From Gloeothece verrucosa PCC 7822 (GTDB lineage Bacteria > Cyanobacteriota > Cyanobacteriia > Cyanobacteriales > Microcystaceae): DNA of 64,000 bases. The notes beneath the pieces were generated by a model that worked only from the letters and a program-made list of their open reading frames with translations, did not search any database and was not told the origin of the DNA. The stretch lies in contig NC_014501.1 in the NCBI RefSeq assembly GCF_000147335.1, positions 1 to 64,000 on the forward strand, read 5' to 3'. Shown piece by piece: positions 17,985 through 27,258 of the stretch (its first letter is position 1; each line of letters opens with the position of its first letter). Both the position numbers and the translations under genes were made by a program.

Positions 17985-20405
17985 TTAATTTAACGACTGT
18001 TCTAAGAGGCTTTCTACCGCTTTTTCCTCTAAAGGTTTAGAGAATAAATAGCCTTGTCCATACTCACATTCTAACTCTTGTAAGCGATCCAAATGCTGTT
18101 GAGTTTCAATTCCTTCGGCAACCACATTAATTTCTAACTGACGAGCCAACCCAATAATAGCTTTAACAATTTGTAGGTTTTCTTTAATTTCATTGACGTG
18201 AGTCACAAAAGAACGATCAATTTTTAAAGTATTAACGGGTAAATGACAGAGATAACTTAAAGAAGAGTAGCCCGTGCCAAAATCATCAATACTCACTTGA
18301 ATAGCACGTTCTTTTAATTTCGACAGTAAAAGACTAGCAGACTCTAAATTTTTCATTAAAAGAGTTTCGGTAATTTCTAGTTTTAGACTATTGCCCGACA
18401 AGCCAGTTTGTAGCAGAATTTTATCAAGCAAGTCAATCAAATTCCCCGTTTGTAACTGTCGCCCCGAAAGATTGACGCTAATTTTTAAGTCACTGATATG
18501 AGGATATTGTTGCTGCCAAAGAGCAAATTGACGGCAAGATTCTTGCAATACCCACTCACCAATAGGAACAATTAAGCCTGTTTCTTCAGCGATAGGAATA
18601 AAATCTACTGGGGAAATCAAACCTTGTTGAGGATGTTGCCAGCGAATTAGCGCTTCAAATCCCATCAGAGTTTGAGTGGTTAACGAGAAGATGGGTTGAT
18701 AATGCAAGAGGAATTCTTGCCGCTCGAGAGCTAATCGGAGATTATTTTCTAATTCCCAGATCGTTTGAGCTTCAGTGTACATGGCCGCATTATATACGGC
18801 ATAGCGGGCTTTTCCTTGCTCTTTAGCTCGATACATTGCTAAATCAGCATTTCTGAGAATTTCAGTCGCTGAATGATTGTCATCACTATTGAAAGCAATG
18901 CCAATACTCGCTGTAGTAAATACTTCTAACCCGTCCACAAAAAGAGAGGTTTTTAGTTGTTCAATAATCCGTTCAGTAATTTTAAAAGCCTCTTTTTCTT
19001 GCCCAAGTTCGTCTAAAAAAATAATGAATTCATCACCCCCTAGACGCGCTACCGTATCACTGGCGCGAACGCATTCTAGGAGTCGATGAGCAATGGCCAC
19101 TAACAACTGATCGCCGACAATATGCCCAAGACTATCATTAATATTTTTAAAGCGATCAAGGTCAATAAACAAAACCGCAAAACAATAATTTTTTCTCCGT
19201 TTTGCCCGTTGAATTGCCTGCTCAACCCGTTCCATTAAGAGAATGCGATTGGGCAATCCTGTTAAAGCATCATGTAAAGCGTTATGGTATAGTTTTCTCT
19301 CTGTCCGCTTACGCTCTGTAATGTCTCGATTGACTTCTAAAATCCCTTTCACCTGACCCTGTGAGTCTCGCACGAGGACTTGACGACTGTCGACGATAAT
19401 CTGTGTACCATCTCGACGGGTATGAGTGAGTTCACCCTCCCACTGTCCTGAAGCTCGTAATATTTCATCAAGATTGTCGCAAAAAGGGGGGAATTTCGTC
19501 TTCAATAGGCTATGAGTGACTTTTCCTTTAGCTTCCTGTTCTGTCCATCCGTACATCTGTTGGGCGCTTTGGTTCCAAAAAACGATCTCACTGTGGGCAT
19601 CCCGCACAAAAATCGCTTCATAAACTAAATTGAGCAGGTCTGCTTGCTCTTTTAGGCGGTTTTCCGTGTTTTTACGTTCAGTCACATCGCTGGCCATCGA
19701 CATTACCAGTCGCCTTCCATCAGATAGCTGGCCCAAGGCCAGAGAACTAAAATCCCAAACTCGATGCTCTCCCGTGCTTGTTTGAATGGTAAACTCGCCT
19801 TCATCTAATCGTTCATCGAGGCTATAGAGTTGTTCAATATAGTCTCGCATATTGTCCGATTCTCGCCCGTAAGCTTTTTGTATCCAATCCGCAATGGTAG
19901 GAATTTCTGCGTAAGAGTAGCCGCTTAACTCGCTCCAAGCTCGGTTAATTTGAAGAATTTGTCCATTTTCGGCATGAATAATCATGGGAAATGGGGCATT
20001 TGTCAGGGCTGTTTGTAATCGTTCTTCACTTTGCTGTAAGGTTTGCAGATTTTTCTCGAGTCGTCGTTCAACGGTGGTTAGATTTTTCTTTAATGAACTA
20101 ATCAGCAGAACAAACAGGATAAAAGCACCTAGACGGATCAATTCTCCAATATCCTTAAACCCTAATACATAGCGAGGAGCAATAATCAAGTAATTGATGG
20201 CTAAATAACTCAGAAGACTTGCTGTCAGTCCTGATGGTCTGCCACCATACCAAGTGCTGAGAAAGACGGCCAGATAAAAAAAGGCGAAAAGAGGAGTTTT
20301 GAGCAACGGATCTAGTAATAAAGTCAACAGTATGGCCAAAATCACTAATCCTATGGCGATCAAATAAGCCTGCGCTACCTCCCAAGCTTTGTTATAGGTA
20401 ATCAT
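17985..20405 (-). CDS. Membrane PAS-PAS-GGDEF-EAL cyclic-di-GMP protein
   Basis: An 806-residue protein that could make and/or degrade c-di-GMP. The N-terminus (1-110) is a four-helix DUF4118-like membrane domain of the KdpD type (SGLTASLLSYLAINYLI). Two PAS/PAC units follow (about 125-250 and 250-370), then a GGDEF domain with the intact active loop RLGGDEFIIF and an EAL domain with the intact EALIRW, DDFGTGYSS and KIDRSFV. Both catalytic signatures being intact means the net activity cannot be read from sequence. The gene is convergent with the histidine kinase, only 19 bases between stops. Confidence 0.93.
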   Translation of the reverse strand: MITYNKAWEVAQAYLIAIGLVILAILLTLLLDPLLKTPLFAFFYLAVFLSTWYGGRPSGLTASLLSYLAINYLIIAPRYVLGFKDIGELIRLGAFILFVLLISSLKKNLTTVERRLEKNLQTLQQSEERLQTALTNAPFPMIIHAENGQILQINRAWSELSGYSYAEIPTIADWIQKAYGRESDNMRDYIEQLYSLDERLDEGEFTIQTSTGEHRVWDFSSLALGQLSDGRRLVMSMASDVTERKNTENRLKEQADLLNLVYEAIFVRDAHSEIVFWNQSAQQMYGWTEQEAKGKVTHSLLKTKFPPFCDNLDEILRASGQWEGELTHTRRDGTQIIVDSRQVLVRDSQGQVKGILEVNRDITERKRTERKLYHNALHDALTGLPNRILLMERVEQAIQRAKRRKNYCFAVLFIDLDRFKNINDSLGHIVGDQLLVAIAHRLLECVRASDTVARLGGDEFIIFLDELGQEKEAFKITERIIEQLKTSLFVDGLEVFTTASIGIAFNSDDNHSATEILRNADLAMYRAKEQGKARYAVYNAAMYTEAQTIWELENNLRLALERQEFLLHYQPIFSLTTQTLMGFEALIRWQHPQQGLISPVDFIPIAEETGLIVPIGEWVLQESCRQFALWQQQYPHISDLKISVNLSGRQLQTGNLIDLLDKILLQTGLSGNSLKLEITETLLMKNLESASLLLSKLKERAIQVSIDDFGTGYSSLSYLCHLPVNTLKIDRSFVTHVNEIKENLQIVKAIIGLARQLEINVVAEGIETQQHLDRLQELECEYGQGYLFSKPLEEKAVESLLEQSLN

Positions 20406-20857
20406 TTGCTCCTGATTGGTTTGCTGTTTAAGGTTGAAAAATTGTATCGATTTTTTAAACCTATTTAGTTTTAGTTTATTTGCTTTTTATTGTATAACAT
20501 TAATATTCTGGCCTGAACAACAGCCGATTAAATCTGTCTAAAAGTAGATGAAGTTTTGCAAAAAAATGCTTGTTCTCTTTCGGCTCTCCTCAAAGATGAC
20601 CTATCAGTATGTCAACTCGCGCCGCTTCGGAGTGCCAGTTATAGCAGAAGTCAGGAGTCAGAAGTCAGAAGGGAAAAGCTTATTGCTATTAAGTTTGAAG
20701 TTTAAAAGATGTCCTAAGCACAGGAGCGGTTGCTATACCTACGCCGCTATGCTTTGCCAGAGGACTAAAAGCATAAAGCCTCCTTTATGTCAATGCTTCC
20801 CCTCGAACTTAACCTTTTCCCCATAAAGCGTCTTCGAACTCAGGTTATATAGAGGGA
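20406..20857. other. Intergenic region, no supported gene
   Basis: Some 450 bases between the divergent c-di-GMP gene promoter side and the GNAT 3' end. A 92-codon plus-strand frame (20548-20826) has no protein-like composition or start signal. The stretch contains short GTCAGAA-type direct repeats near 20648-20671. No RNA or promoter is identified with confidence. Confidence 0.5.
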
Positions 20858-21346
20858 TCAGCCTTTCAAGGCCAATTGAGATAAAGCATTTCCCGTCACT
20901 CTACAAATACGCCAATCAGGCAAAACCGAAGCCCCAATACTTTGATAAAAATCGATAGCGGGTTGATTCCAGTCTAGGACACTCCATTCTAAACGCCCTG
21001 CTTTTCGTTCTAGGGCTAACTGAGCTAAATACATTAATAGGGCTTTTCCGATGCCTTTACGGCGATATTCTGGTAAAACAAATAAATCTTCTAAATAAAT
21101 CCCCGGCTTAGTTAAAAAGGTAGAATAGTTAGGAAAAAACAAAGCAAAGCCCACTATTTTACTTTCCCATTCTGCGACAATTGCCTCTGCATAGGAAGGT
21201 TGACCAAATAAATGTTCTGTTAACAGTTCTGCATTTCCCGTCACGGAATCAGATAGTTTTTCATAGTCTGCCAAGGCTTGAATTAATGCAAAAATTGTCG
21301 GAACATCCGCAGGAATTGCAGGACGAATTTGTAAAGGTTGATTCAT
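20858..21346 (-). CDS. GNAT-family N-acetyltransferase (diamine acetyltransferase-like)
   Basis: Acetyl-CoA-dependent acetyltransferase of about 162 residues. The N-terminus MNQPLQIRPAIPADVP is typical of the group; motif A is LEDLFVLPEYRRKGIGKALL, and DWNQPAIDFYQSIGAS matches the spermidine/diamine acetyltransferase branch. The frame is open 12 codons further upstream (21382), but ATG 21346 gives the conserved start. The substrate is not determined. Confidence 0.85.
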   Translation of the reverse strand: MNQPLQIRPAIPADVPTIFALIQALADYEKLSDSVTGNAELLTEHLFGQPSYAEAIVAEWESKIVGFALFFPNYSTFLTKPGIYLEDLFVLPEYRRKGIGKALLMYLAQLALERKAGRLEWSVLDWNQPAIDFYQSIGASVLPDWRICRVTGNALSQLALKG

Positions 21347-21490
21347 AAAAAAGGTCTTAAAGCAACAAGTAGCCATCATCAATATTCGGGTGGGGCAAAG
21401 TCGAGCATCATTTTTCTAAAAAGATGTGAACCTCAAAGATTGACCTTGCCCAACCACCGGAAAATTCCTAAAATATTTTAAGTCTAAAGC

Positions 21491-22204
21491 CTAAGAAATT
21501 TCTCGTACAACCGGCTTACCCTCTATTATTTCACCCACTAAAATAATATCAGCCACTCCCACAAACAGACCATTTTCCAAAACCCCGGGAATATTATTCA
21601 GTGTCTTTTCTAAATTAGCGGGGTCTTCTATCTTGTCAAATTTAACATCAATTACTAAATTGCCCTGATCCGTTACCACAGGACCAGCTTTTTTAACACC
21701 CATTCTTAGCTCAGGTTTGCCGCCGAGTTTTTCGATAGCTTTGATGACTGGGCTAACTGCCATAGGAATCACTTCAACAGGTAACAAAAAAGTCGAGCCT
21801 AAGTGATCGACTAACTTACCGCCATCTACAACAACGATAAATTGATCGGCCAAAGAATCGACAATTTTTTCACGGGTATGAGCCGCGCCGCCTCCTTTAA
21901 TTAAATTCTTCTGGGGATCAACTTCATCGGCCCCATCGATAGCCAAATCCATGTGATCAATCACATCAAGAGTCGTCAAAGGCACGCCATATTTCCGAGC
22001 CAAAACTTCTGCCTGAAAAGACGTAGGAACACCCACAATATTTTTAAGTTCTCCGGATTGGATACGCTCGCCAATATACTGAATTGCATAAGCAGTCGTT
22101 GATCCCGTTCCTAAGCCCACAATTGAGTCAGATTTAACTCTTTGAGCGGCGGCTTTACCGACTTCTTGTTTCATTAACACCACAGGATCACTGGTAACAG
22201 TCAT
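21491..22204 (-). CDS. rpiA: Ribose-5-phosphate isomerase A
   Basis: Interconverts ribose-5-phosphate and ribulose-5-phosphate in the Calvin and pentose-phosphate cycles. The 237-residue protein shows the conserved loop [18 protein letters not shown], the DGADEVD catalytic aspartates, [11 protein letters not shown] with the catalytic base region, and [12 protein letters not shown]. Full length. The start is ATG 22204. Confidence 0.97.
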   Translation of the reverse strand: MTVTSDPVVLMKQEVGKAAAQRVKSDSIVGLGTGSTTAYAIQYIGERIQSGELKNIVGVPTSFQAEVLARKYGVPLTTLDVIDHMDLAIDGADEVDPQKNLIKGGGAAHTREKIVDSLADQFIVVVDGGKLVDHLGSTFLLPVEVIPMAVSPVIKAIEKLGGKPELRMGVKKAGPVVTDQGNLVIDVKFDKIEDPANLEKTLNNIPGVLENGLFVGVADIILVGEIIEGKPVVREIS

Positions 22205-22335
22205 CGTCTTTGACTCCTTAAAATCTCAGTATTGAACACTTTTTCCATCCTATAGGAATTGGGAGTCATATCATCAATGATTAGTGATTAGTAAACCGGA
22301 CAAAACCTATTTACTAATCACTCATTGACCAGAGC

Positions 22336-22839
22336 TTAGGAATTGGAGGTTTGAGCCGCCAGCATTTCCTTGAGTTTTGCTAATTCTCCAGCCCAACGAG
22401 GGTCAGGTTGGAAAGACTCATTATTACGCTGATCTCCACCACCGCCTTGCGAGCGACCGCGCTTTTTAGCTCCACCGCCACCGCTCTTTTTAGCTTTGGG
22501 AGTGGGAGCCGGGGCCGGAACAGTAGTAGTTGCCCCCTCTTCTGAACTAGATTGAGGTTGATCTCCATCTTCCTTCCCTTTTCCTTTGGAGCGGGGAAGG
22601 GCTTTTTCCACTCTGATGGGGCTATCCATAAACGGCTGACCATTATATTTTTCAATAAATTCATCAGCCGCTTCATCAGTGGGAACAGTCACAAAGGCGA
22701 AACCCCGACATTTGCCAGTTTTACGGTCTTTGATCACTTTAGTGGTGATTGAATCACCGGCCTCAGCAAACATTTCTTGCAAAGCTTGGCGTTCAATCGG
22801 CTCTTTGGGTAAATTCCCTACATACAGACGAACAGGCAT
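22336..22839 (-). CDS. RRM-type RNA-binding protein with basic/glycine-rich tail
   Basis: A single RNA-recognition motif at residues 3-80, with RNP2 LYVGNL and RNP1 CRGFAFVTV, followed by a long disordered tail (about 85-150) of Ser, Pro, Lys and Gly (KKSGGGGAKKRGRSQGGGG). Cyanobacterial Rbp proteins are usually 80-110 residues; this one is 167 with a longer tail and a structured-looking end (DPRWAGELAKLKEMLA). The start is ATG 22839 with GGAGG 10 bases upstream. Rbp proteins are associated with cold response or mRNA localisation; the role here is inferred only. Confidence 0.88.
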   Translation of the reverse strand: MPVRLYVGNLPKEPIERQALQEMFAEAGDSITTKVIKDRKTGKCRGFAFVTVPTDEAADEFIEKYNGQPFMDSPIRVEKALPRSKGKGKEDGDQPQSSSEEGATTTVPAPAPTPKAKKSGGGGAKKRGRSQGGGGDQRNNESFQPDPRWAGELAKLKEMLAAQTSNS

Positions 22840-23563
22840 ATTGAGATTCCTCCAGCTATTTGATTGGGTGAAAAACTTGTACCATCAAAACCAGTTAGTG
22901 CATAACTCGTAAAGCACCCCAGCCTAACTTTAGTCAACCTTTCTAGGCTATGCCAATCTATTCCCAGCGACCTAGTATGCTGAGTCATCAGACTTTTTTT
23001 AACTATATTGGCTTTTGCCGTCAAAATAAGTTTCCCTCTAACGAATGAGCTAATTTTTAATTTTTTCTTATAGCTCTTAACTGTTCCAAGTACAAGAGTG
23101 TTTTATATGATATGGCCTTATTTGATTATTACAGAATGTTTACACTCTTAGTCAATTATTTCTCCTGAAATTCGTCTTGCCGGTACCAGTTTTAACGAGA
23201 CCCCTCTATGATTTTTGTTCATTTTGAGCAACTTTTTCAATACACCCTTGCTAAAAGTGAAGTTATATGCTTAGTCTTCTAACCAAAATGGGTATTTTAA
23301 TTATAGGGTCAGTACCCCTTCGCTGTCGCCTAGCCTACGCTGAGATCTGACACCTGATTACGGAGAATTGTTCCCCGTCTGTCAAGACTTTAAAACAGAT
23401 AGTGGACATCTTGTCAAATATTTGTTACATTGCTTGATATCAAGCCGAGCAGAGTTTTCAGAGGTAAGTTCAGGTTTTTCGGGACTTGTCTGCTGAGGAA
23501 GCTTTGTTATTAATGTTCTGGTTACCTTATAAACCGACTTAAGTAAAAACAAGGAGATCAAAA
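22840..23563. other. Long intergenic region with rbp and nblA leaders
   Basis: 724 bases between divergently transcribed rbp and nblA. No coding frame is convincing. It must contain both promoters; AAGGAG at 23551-23556 is the nblA ribosome-binding site. A single GTA-N8-AAC at 23183-23196 resembles NtcA but lacks a properly spaced -10, so I do not call it. Confidence 0.55.
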
Positions 23564-23659
23564 ATGTCTCAACCGATGGAATTATCTTTAGAACAAAGAT
23601 TCAGCATTCGTTCCTTTGAAACACAAGTAGAAAAAATGAGTCGCGAACAAGCCCAGGAA
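23564..23659 (+). CDS. nblA: NblA phycobilisome degradation protein, exon 1
   Basis: Codons 1-32 of NblA, the small adaptor that links phycobilisomes to Clp protease during nutrient starvation. The peptide begins MSQPMELSLEQRFSIRSFET and ends at ...SREQAQE, where a group II intron is inserted. AAGGAG lies 7 bases before the ATG. Joined to 25926-26033 it gives a 67-residue protein with no lesion. Exon 1 ends exactly at a codon boundary (Glu32). Without splicing, translation would run into the intron and meet the in-frame TGA at 23663 within two codons. Confidence 0.93.
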
Positions 23660-24356
23660 GTGTGACCCGTTGGCTATAAACCAAGCCTAAAAAAAGGTTT
23701 GGGGGATTAGCCGCAAGGAAAATCCAACCGAAATCTGCTTGAAAGTAGGAACAGAACCTTGACAACTCGATAACCCATGAAGGTAAGGCAATGCCTTGGG
23801 CCGGTTTTCCGACAAAAGCGCAACTGCCGCCAAAATCCTTCCCTCCTAGTGTTGGGAGTGAAAGCATAACCCCTACGGTAGCGAATGGACATCAATCCGT
23901 AAAGCGGGGTTAAAAGTCGAGTTTATTGGTAGCCTAAACCAATAACACGGCGAGCAAGGGTGTATGGTTAGCGAAAGCAAAGACTTGTCGTAAAGCGTCG
24001 TTACTTGTAACTGTGAAACTAGGCAGGGGTGCGGAACGACTTCCGCACTGATACACAGGTGAACCAAAATGGTCATAGGTCATATAGACCCTATTGAGTT
24101 CTTGAACAATAGGCAACACAGTCTGACCTCGGCGAAAAAGAGTCAACCTAACCACCTAAATATGGGTATCGGGAACGGGATAACCCATTTACAAGCTCTT
24201 AGTAAAGGTCGAAAACTAAGTAGTCATCCAAGACGAAAAAACTGTGAAAACAGGCTGTAAATGGGCGAGATTGAGTCAGAAGCGAAGGCTTTACTGTAAC
24301 GGTAAAGATAGGCCCACAGACTCACGGTAATGTGGAATGTAAAGGTACAAGTAGCA

Positions 24357-25919
24357 ATGAATAAGTCTAAAACGAGTTTAAAGACTACGGTGGAATGGAA
24401 AGACATCAACTGGCGCACTCTTGAGCGTCGTGTCTTCAAGTTGCAAAAGCGCATTTACAAAGCAGCAGAACGTGGTGACAACAAAGCAGTACGCAGACTC
24501 CAAAAAACCCTAGCTAACTCTTGGTCAGCCAAAGCGCTAGCTACCCGAAAAGTGACACAAGACAACAAAGGCAAGAAAATAGCGGGAATAGATGGCATCA
24601 AATGGCTAAATTCCCCGCAAAAAATCCAACTTGCCCAAACCCTAAAGCTAAACGGGAAAGCCAAAGCCGCAAGACAAATAGAGATTCCGCAAGATGAAAG
24701 GAAGGAAAAACCGCCTTTCAAGATTCCCACCCTCGAAGACAGGGCAAAACAAGCCTTACTCCAACTGGCCCTAGAACCCGAATGGGAAGCCAAATTTGAC
24801 GGGAACTCCTACGGAAAAAGACCCAAGAGAAGCTATCATGATGCAATAGAGGCAATATTTAGCGCGATCAAACAACAACCCAAATATGTCCTAGATGCTG
24901 ACCTATCCCAGTGTTTTGACACCATCACCCCTGAGAAACTACTGGCAAAATTAAACAGCCTACCGAAATTCCGACGACAAATTAAAACTTGGCTAAAAAG
25001 TGGACTAATAGACAGTGCAAAATTCTTTGAATACCCTGAAGGCACTGCACAGAGCCGAGGCATCAGCCCGCTATTAGCCAATATAGTCCTTCATGCACTG
25101 GAAAATGACTTGAAGCGGAAATTTAGTCGTCAAAACCTCGGAATGGTCCCACAACTCCCCGATATGATCAGATATGCCGATGACTTCGTTATCTTACACC
25201 CTGACTTAAACACCGTCATCAAATGTAAGGAATTCATCGCACAATGGTTATCCGAGATGGGGCTGAACCTAAAACCCGAAAAGACAAACATAACTCATAC
25301 CTTGAATAATCATCAAGGAAAAACAGGGTTTGACTTTCTCGGATTTAAGATCAAACAGTTCAAGGTCAGTAAAAACCTCTCCTCTCAAGGATTCAAAACC
25401 CTTATTACCCCTAGTCAAAAGGCACAAGAGCAGCATCTAAAGGCAATCCACAAGGTAATTTATGACCTGAGTAACGCCTCCCAAGAAAGCCTCATCCGTA
25501 AATTAAATCCCATCATCCAAGGATGGTGTCAATACTACTCCCCCCTATGTAGTACAGAAATATTGGCAAAAATCGACCATCTGATACAAATCAAACTGAT
25601 GAGGTGGGGATTTAGAAAACATAACGGAAAAAGCAAAGCATGGGTCATTAACAAATACTGGAATACAGTAAATGGAGACAATTGGGTATTTTCGCAGCAA
25701 GAAAATGGAGCCATTACCGAGAAGCTAATGCGTCATCATCGGCAAGTCAAAGACAGCCATGTCAACCGGGTAGAAAGGAGTCAAATCAGTCATCAACTAA
25801 AGACAAGAAACCACGTAAGCTGTATTCATGACAAGAACCACGTTACTGAGGAGCGGAATGAGGTGAAAATCTCACGTTCCGTTCTGAAGACGAGTAGTTC
25901 TGGTGACAGAATTGCTTAG
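24357..25919 (+). CDS. ltrA: Group II intron reverse transcriptase/maturase
   Basis: Intron-encoded protein that aids splicing and retrohoming. It has the N-terminal RT0 region, finger/palm with YADDFVILHPDLN (the catalytic YADD), GISPLLANIVLHALEND and GFDFLGFKIKQF, and the X/maturase domain with NPIIQGWCQYYSP and MRWGFRKHNGKSKAWVINKYW. The C-terminal CxxCG...H HNH endonuclease of many relatives is absent; the frame instead runs through domains V and VI and stops at 25917-25919. ATG 24357 is chosen because MNKSKTSLKTT... fits relatives; ATG 24330 is also open. Confidence 0.93.
   Translation: MNKSKTSLKTTVEWKDINWRTLERRVFKLQKRIYKAAERGDNKAVRRLQKTLANSWSAKALATRKVTQDNKGKKIAGIDGIKWLNSPQKIQLAQTLKLNGKAKAARQIEIPQDERKEKPPFKIPTLEDRAKQALLQLALEPEWEAKFDGNSYGKRPKRSYHDAIEAIFSAIKQQPKYVLDADLSQCFDTITPEKLLAKLNSLPKFRRQIKTWLKSGLIDSAKFFEYPEGTAQSRGISPLLANIVLHALENDLKRKFSRQNLGMVPQLPDMIRYADDFVILHPDLNTVIKCKEFIAQWLSEMGLNLKPEKTNITHTLNNHQGKTGFDFLGFKIKQFKVSKNLSSQGFKTLITPSQKAQEQHLKAIHKVIYDLSNASQESLIRKLNPIIQGWCQYYSPLCSTEILAKIDHLIQIKLMRWGFRKHNGKSKAWVINKYWNTVNGDNWVFSQQENGAITEKLMRHHRQVKDSHVNRVERSQISHQLKTRNHVSCIHDKNHVTEERNEVKISRSVLKTSSSGDRIA
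25851..25884 (+). ncRNA. Group II intron domain V catalytic hairpin
   Basis: A 34-nt hairpin. The basal stem pairs GAGCGGAA (25851-25858) with TTCCGTTC (25877-25884), with a 2-nt CG bulge on the 3' side. The upper stem pairs TGAGGT with ATCTCA around a GAAA tetraloop. The AGC triad is present in the 5' strand. Domain VI follows at about 25889-25920: stem AGTAGTTCTG (25893-25902) with CAGAATTGCT (25907-25916). Confidence 0.93.
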
Positions 25920-25925
25920 TGTAAT

Positions 25926-26033
25926 TTTTTAGTCAAAATGTATGAACAAATGCTCATGCGAGAAAATATGTACAAAGAGTTTATTAAGCATCAATGGGGA
26001 CTAGAGTCAGGTTCTTGGTCTCAGTCTCAGTAG
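25926..26033 (+). CDS. nblA: NblA phycobilisome degradation protein, exon 2
   Basis: Codons 33-67 of NblA plus the stop: starts FLVKMYEQMLMRENMYKEFI and continues KHQWGLESGSWSQSQ before TAG. The motif LVxxYEQMLMRExMYKEF..HQWGLE is typical of NblA. The exon starts at the T of 25926 immediately after the intron AT. No ribosome-binding site or own start codon precedes it, so it depends on splicing. Confidence 0.93.
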   Translation, partial: FLVKMYEQMLMRENMYKEFIKHQWGLESGSWSQSQ

Positions 26034-26333
26034 TCTAACCAATAGAGATGGGACCTCCTTCTCTAGCTGGGTTCTCTTGAGAGAAAAAAGCTGGGGATGC
26101 AGGGGCCTCAAGAGGGTTAGAAGTCTAAGCATGGCCAAAAAAATAGGTATACTACAGGAGTCAAAATGGTGTGAAGCTTAAGGAATGATAGAAAAAACAG
26201 AATTAAGCCACAAAGTTAATCAATCGTGCCACACAAAAAAGCCAACAGAAGTATAAACGAGAAACCGAGTGAGAAAAAGCTCAAATCATGGTAGTGGTTA
26301 TACTAGAGTCAATAGATCAATCACTCTTAAGTT
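26034..26333. other. Intergenic region between nblA and the stress protein
   Basis: About 300 bases. A hairpin TTCTC-TTGA-GAGAA at 26078-26091 is followed by an A-run on this strand, so it does not look like a terminator for nblA. No gene is visible. Confidence 0.4.
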
Positions 26334-27212
26334 ATGTTTCAAAGTTGCTTAATTTGCACAGATTTTACCGACGGACTAGATCGTTTAGTTAATTTTGTTC
26401 CCGAATTAGCAAAAGGTGGTTTAAAAAAAATTATTTTTCTTCATAGTCTTCCCGTATGGGAACAAGAAAGACTCACGGGCGTTGACGAAACCCAAATAGC
26501 CCAAGCTAGAGAACGCCTTTCAGGTGCCTTGCAAAAAGTGCCCGAGGGAGTAGAGGTAAAAATCGAAGTTCTCTGTGGTCGTCCCACCGATACCATTCTG
26601 CGAGTCCTTAACCATGAGAAACTTGACGTGATCATAGCAGGAACCCCCATTCGTAGTGCATTAGAGGAAAAATTTTTCGGCAGTACCAGCATGGAGTTAA
26701 CCAAACAAACCGCTTCTCCTTTAATGATTCTACGTCCGCAGTTGATTTCTACCTATACAGTTGAGGAACTGTCATTGCGCTGTCAACACCTGTGGCGTTA
26801 TCTGTTAATTCCCTACAGTGATAGTGAAGCGGGTCAATATTTAATCAGCCAAATTAAAAAGTATGCCCAAAATCGTCCTGCCAATTCTCTACAAAAATGT
26901 ATGTTATTGTCGATCATTGAAGACAAAGGACGGGAAAACATCATCACCACTCATCGCCTAGAACAAGCCCATCAGAAGCTAGAAGCCCTTAAAGAGGAGT
27001 TAGAGCAACTAGAGTTAGAAGTTAATATAGAAGTCAAGCAAGGTAATATTTTACGAGAAATCATCCATACAGCCGTAGAATTTGACATCAGTGCCATCGC
27101 TGTTGCCAAAAATCCCCGGAGTCCTATTATAGACTGGGCTGTCCCCAGTGTCGTCAATGAAGTGCTGCACGGTGTTTGGTTTCCTCTGTTGTTTTTCTCG
27201 CCCCATAAATAA
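26334..27212 (+). CDS. Tandem universal stress protein
   Basis: A 292-residue protein made of two UspA-like domains. Domain 1 (1-140) ends with the partial nucleotide-binding pattern GTPIRSALEEKFFGSTS, a variant of G-x2-G-x9-G-[ST]. Domain 2 (about 155-290) has the segment SAIAVAKNPRSPIIDWAVPS, lacking the full glycine motif. Cyanobacteria carry many such proteins; the ligand and stress are unknown. The start is ATG 26334. It follows nblA and is not obviously co-transcribed. Confidence 0.85.
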   Translation: MFQSCLICTDFTDGLDRLVNFVPELAKGGLKKIIFLHSLPVWEQERLTGVDETQIAQARERLSGALQKVPEGVEVKIEVLCGRPTDTILRVLNHEKLDVIIAGTPIRSALEEKFFGSTSMELTKQTASPLMILRPQLISTYTVEELSLRCQHLWRYLLIPYSDSEAGQYLISQIKKYAQNRPANSLQKCMLLSIIEDKGRENIITTHRLEQAHQKLEALKEELEQLELEVNIEVKQGNILREIIHTAVEFDISAIAVAKNPRSPIIDWAVPSVVNEVLHGVWFPLLFFSPHK

Positions 27213-27258
27213 AAATCAGCTTAGAGCAACAGAGGATCAACAAGATGCAGCTACAAAT

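Larger units (their letters stand above)
23660..25925 (+). mobile_element. Group II intron inserted in nblA
   Basis: A 2266-base intron. The 5' end is GTGTG (23660-23664), matching the group II GUGYG consensus. The 3' end is AT at 25924-25925 (AY). Domain V is at 25851-25884, and domain VI has a bulged A at 25918, 7 nt before the 3' splice site. A hairpin loop at 24090-24113 carries TTCTTG (24099-24104), which pairs with CAGGAA ending exon 1 (23654-23659) with one G-U pair, a good EBS1/IBS1 candidate. Domain IV holds the reverse-transcriptase gene (24357-25919). Removal restores nblA in frame. The strand is the same as nblA, as required for splicing. Confidence 0.95.

Noticed and set aside
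20548..20826. 92-codon plus-strand frame between the c-di-GMP gene and GNAT
   Set aside because: No start signal, no family resemblance, composition like non-coding repeats.
23183..23196. NtcA site (GTA-N8-AAC) upstream of nblA
   Set aside because: One mismatch to the GTA-N8-TAC core and no -10 box at the expected 22-base distance.
24455..24793. 112-codon minus-strand frame in the intron
   Set aside because: Shadow of the maturase gene; not supported by any motif.
23564..26033. nblA as a broken pseudogene
   Set aside because: Removal of an element with full group II intron signatures restores a complete frame; treated as intron-containing.
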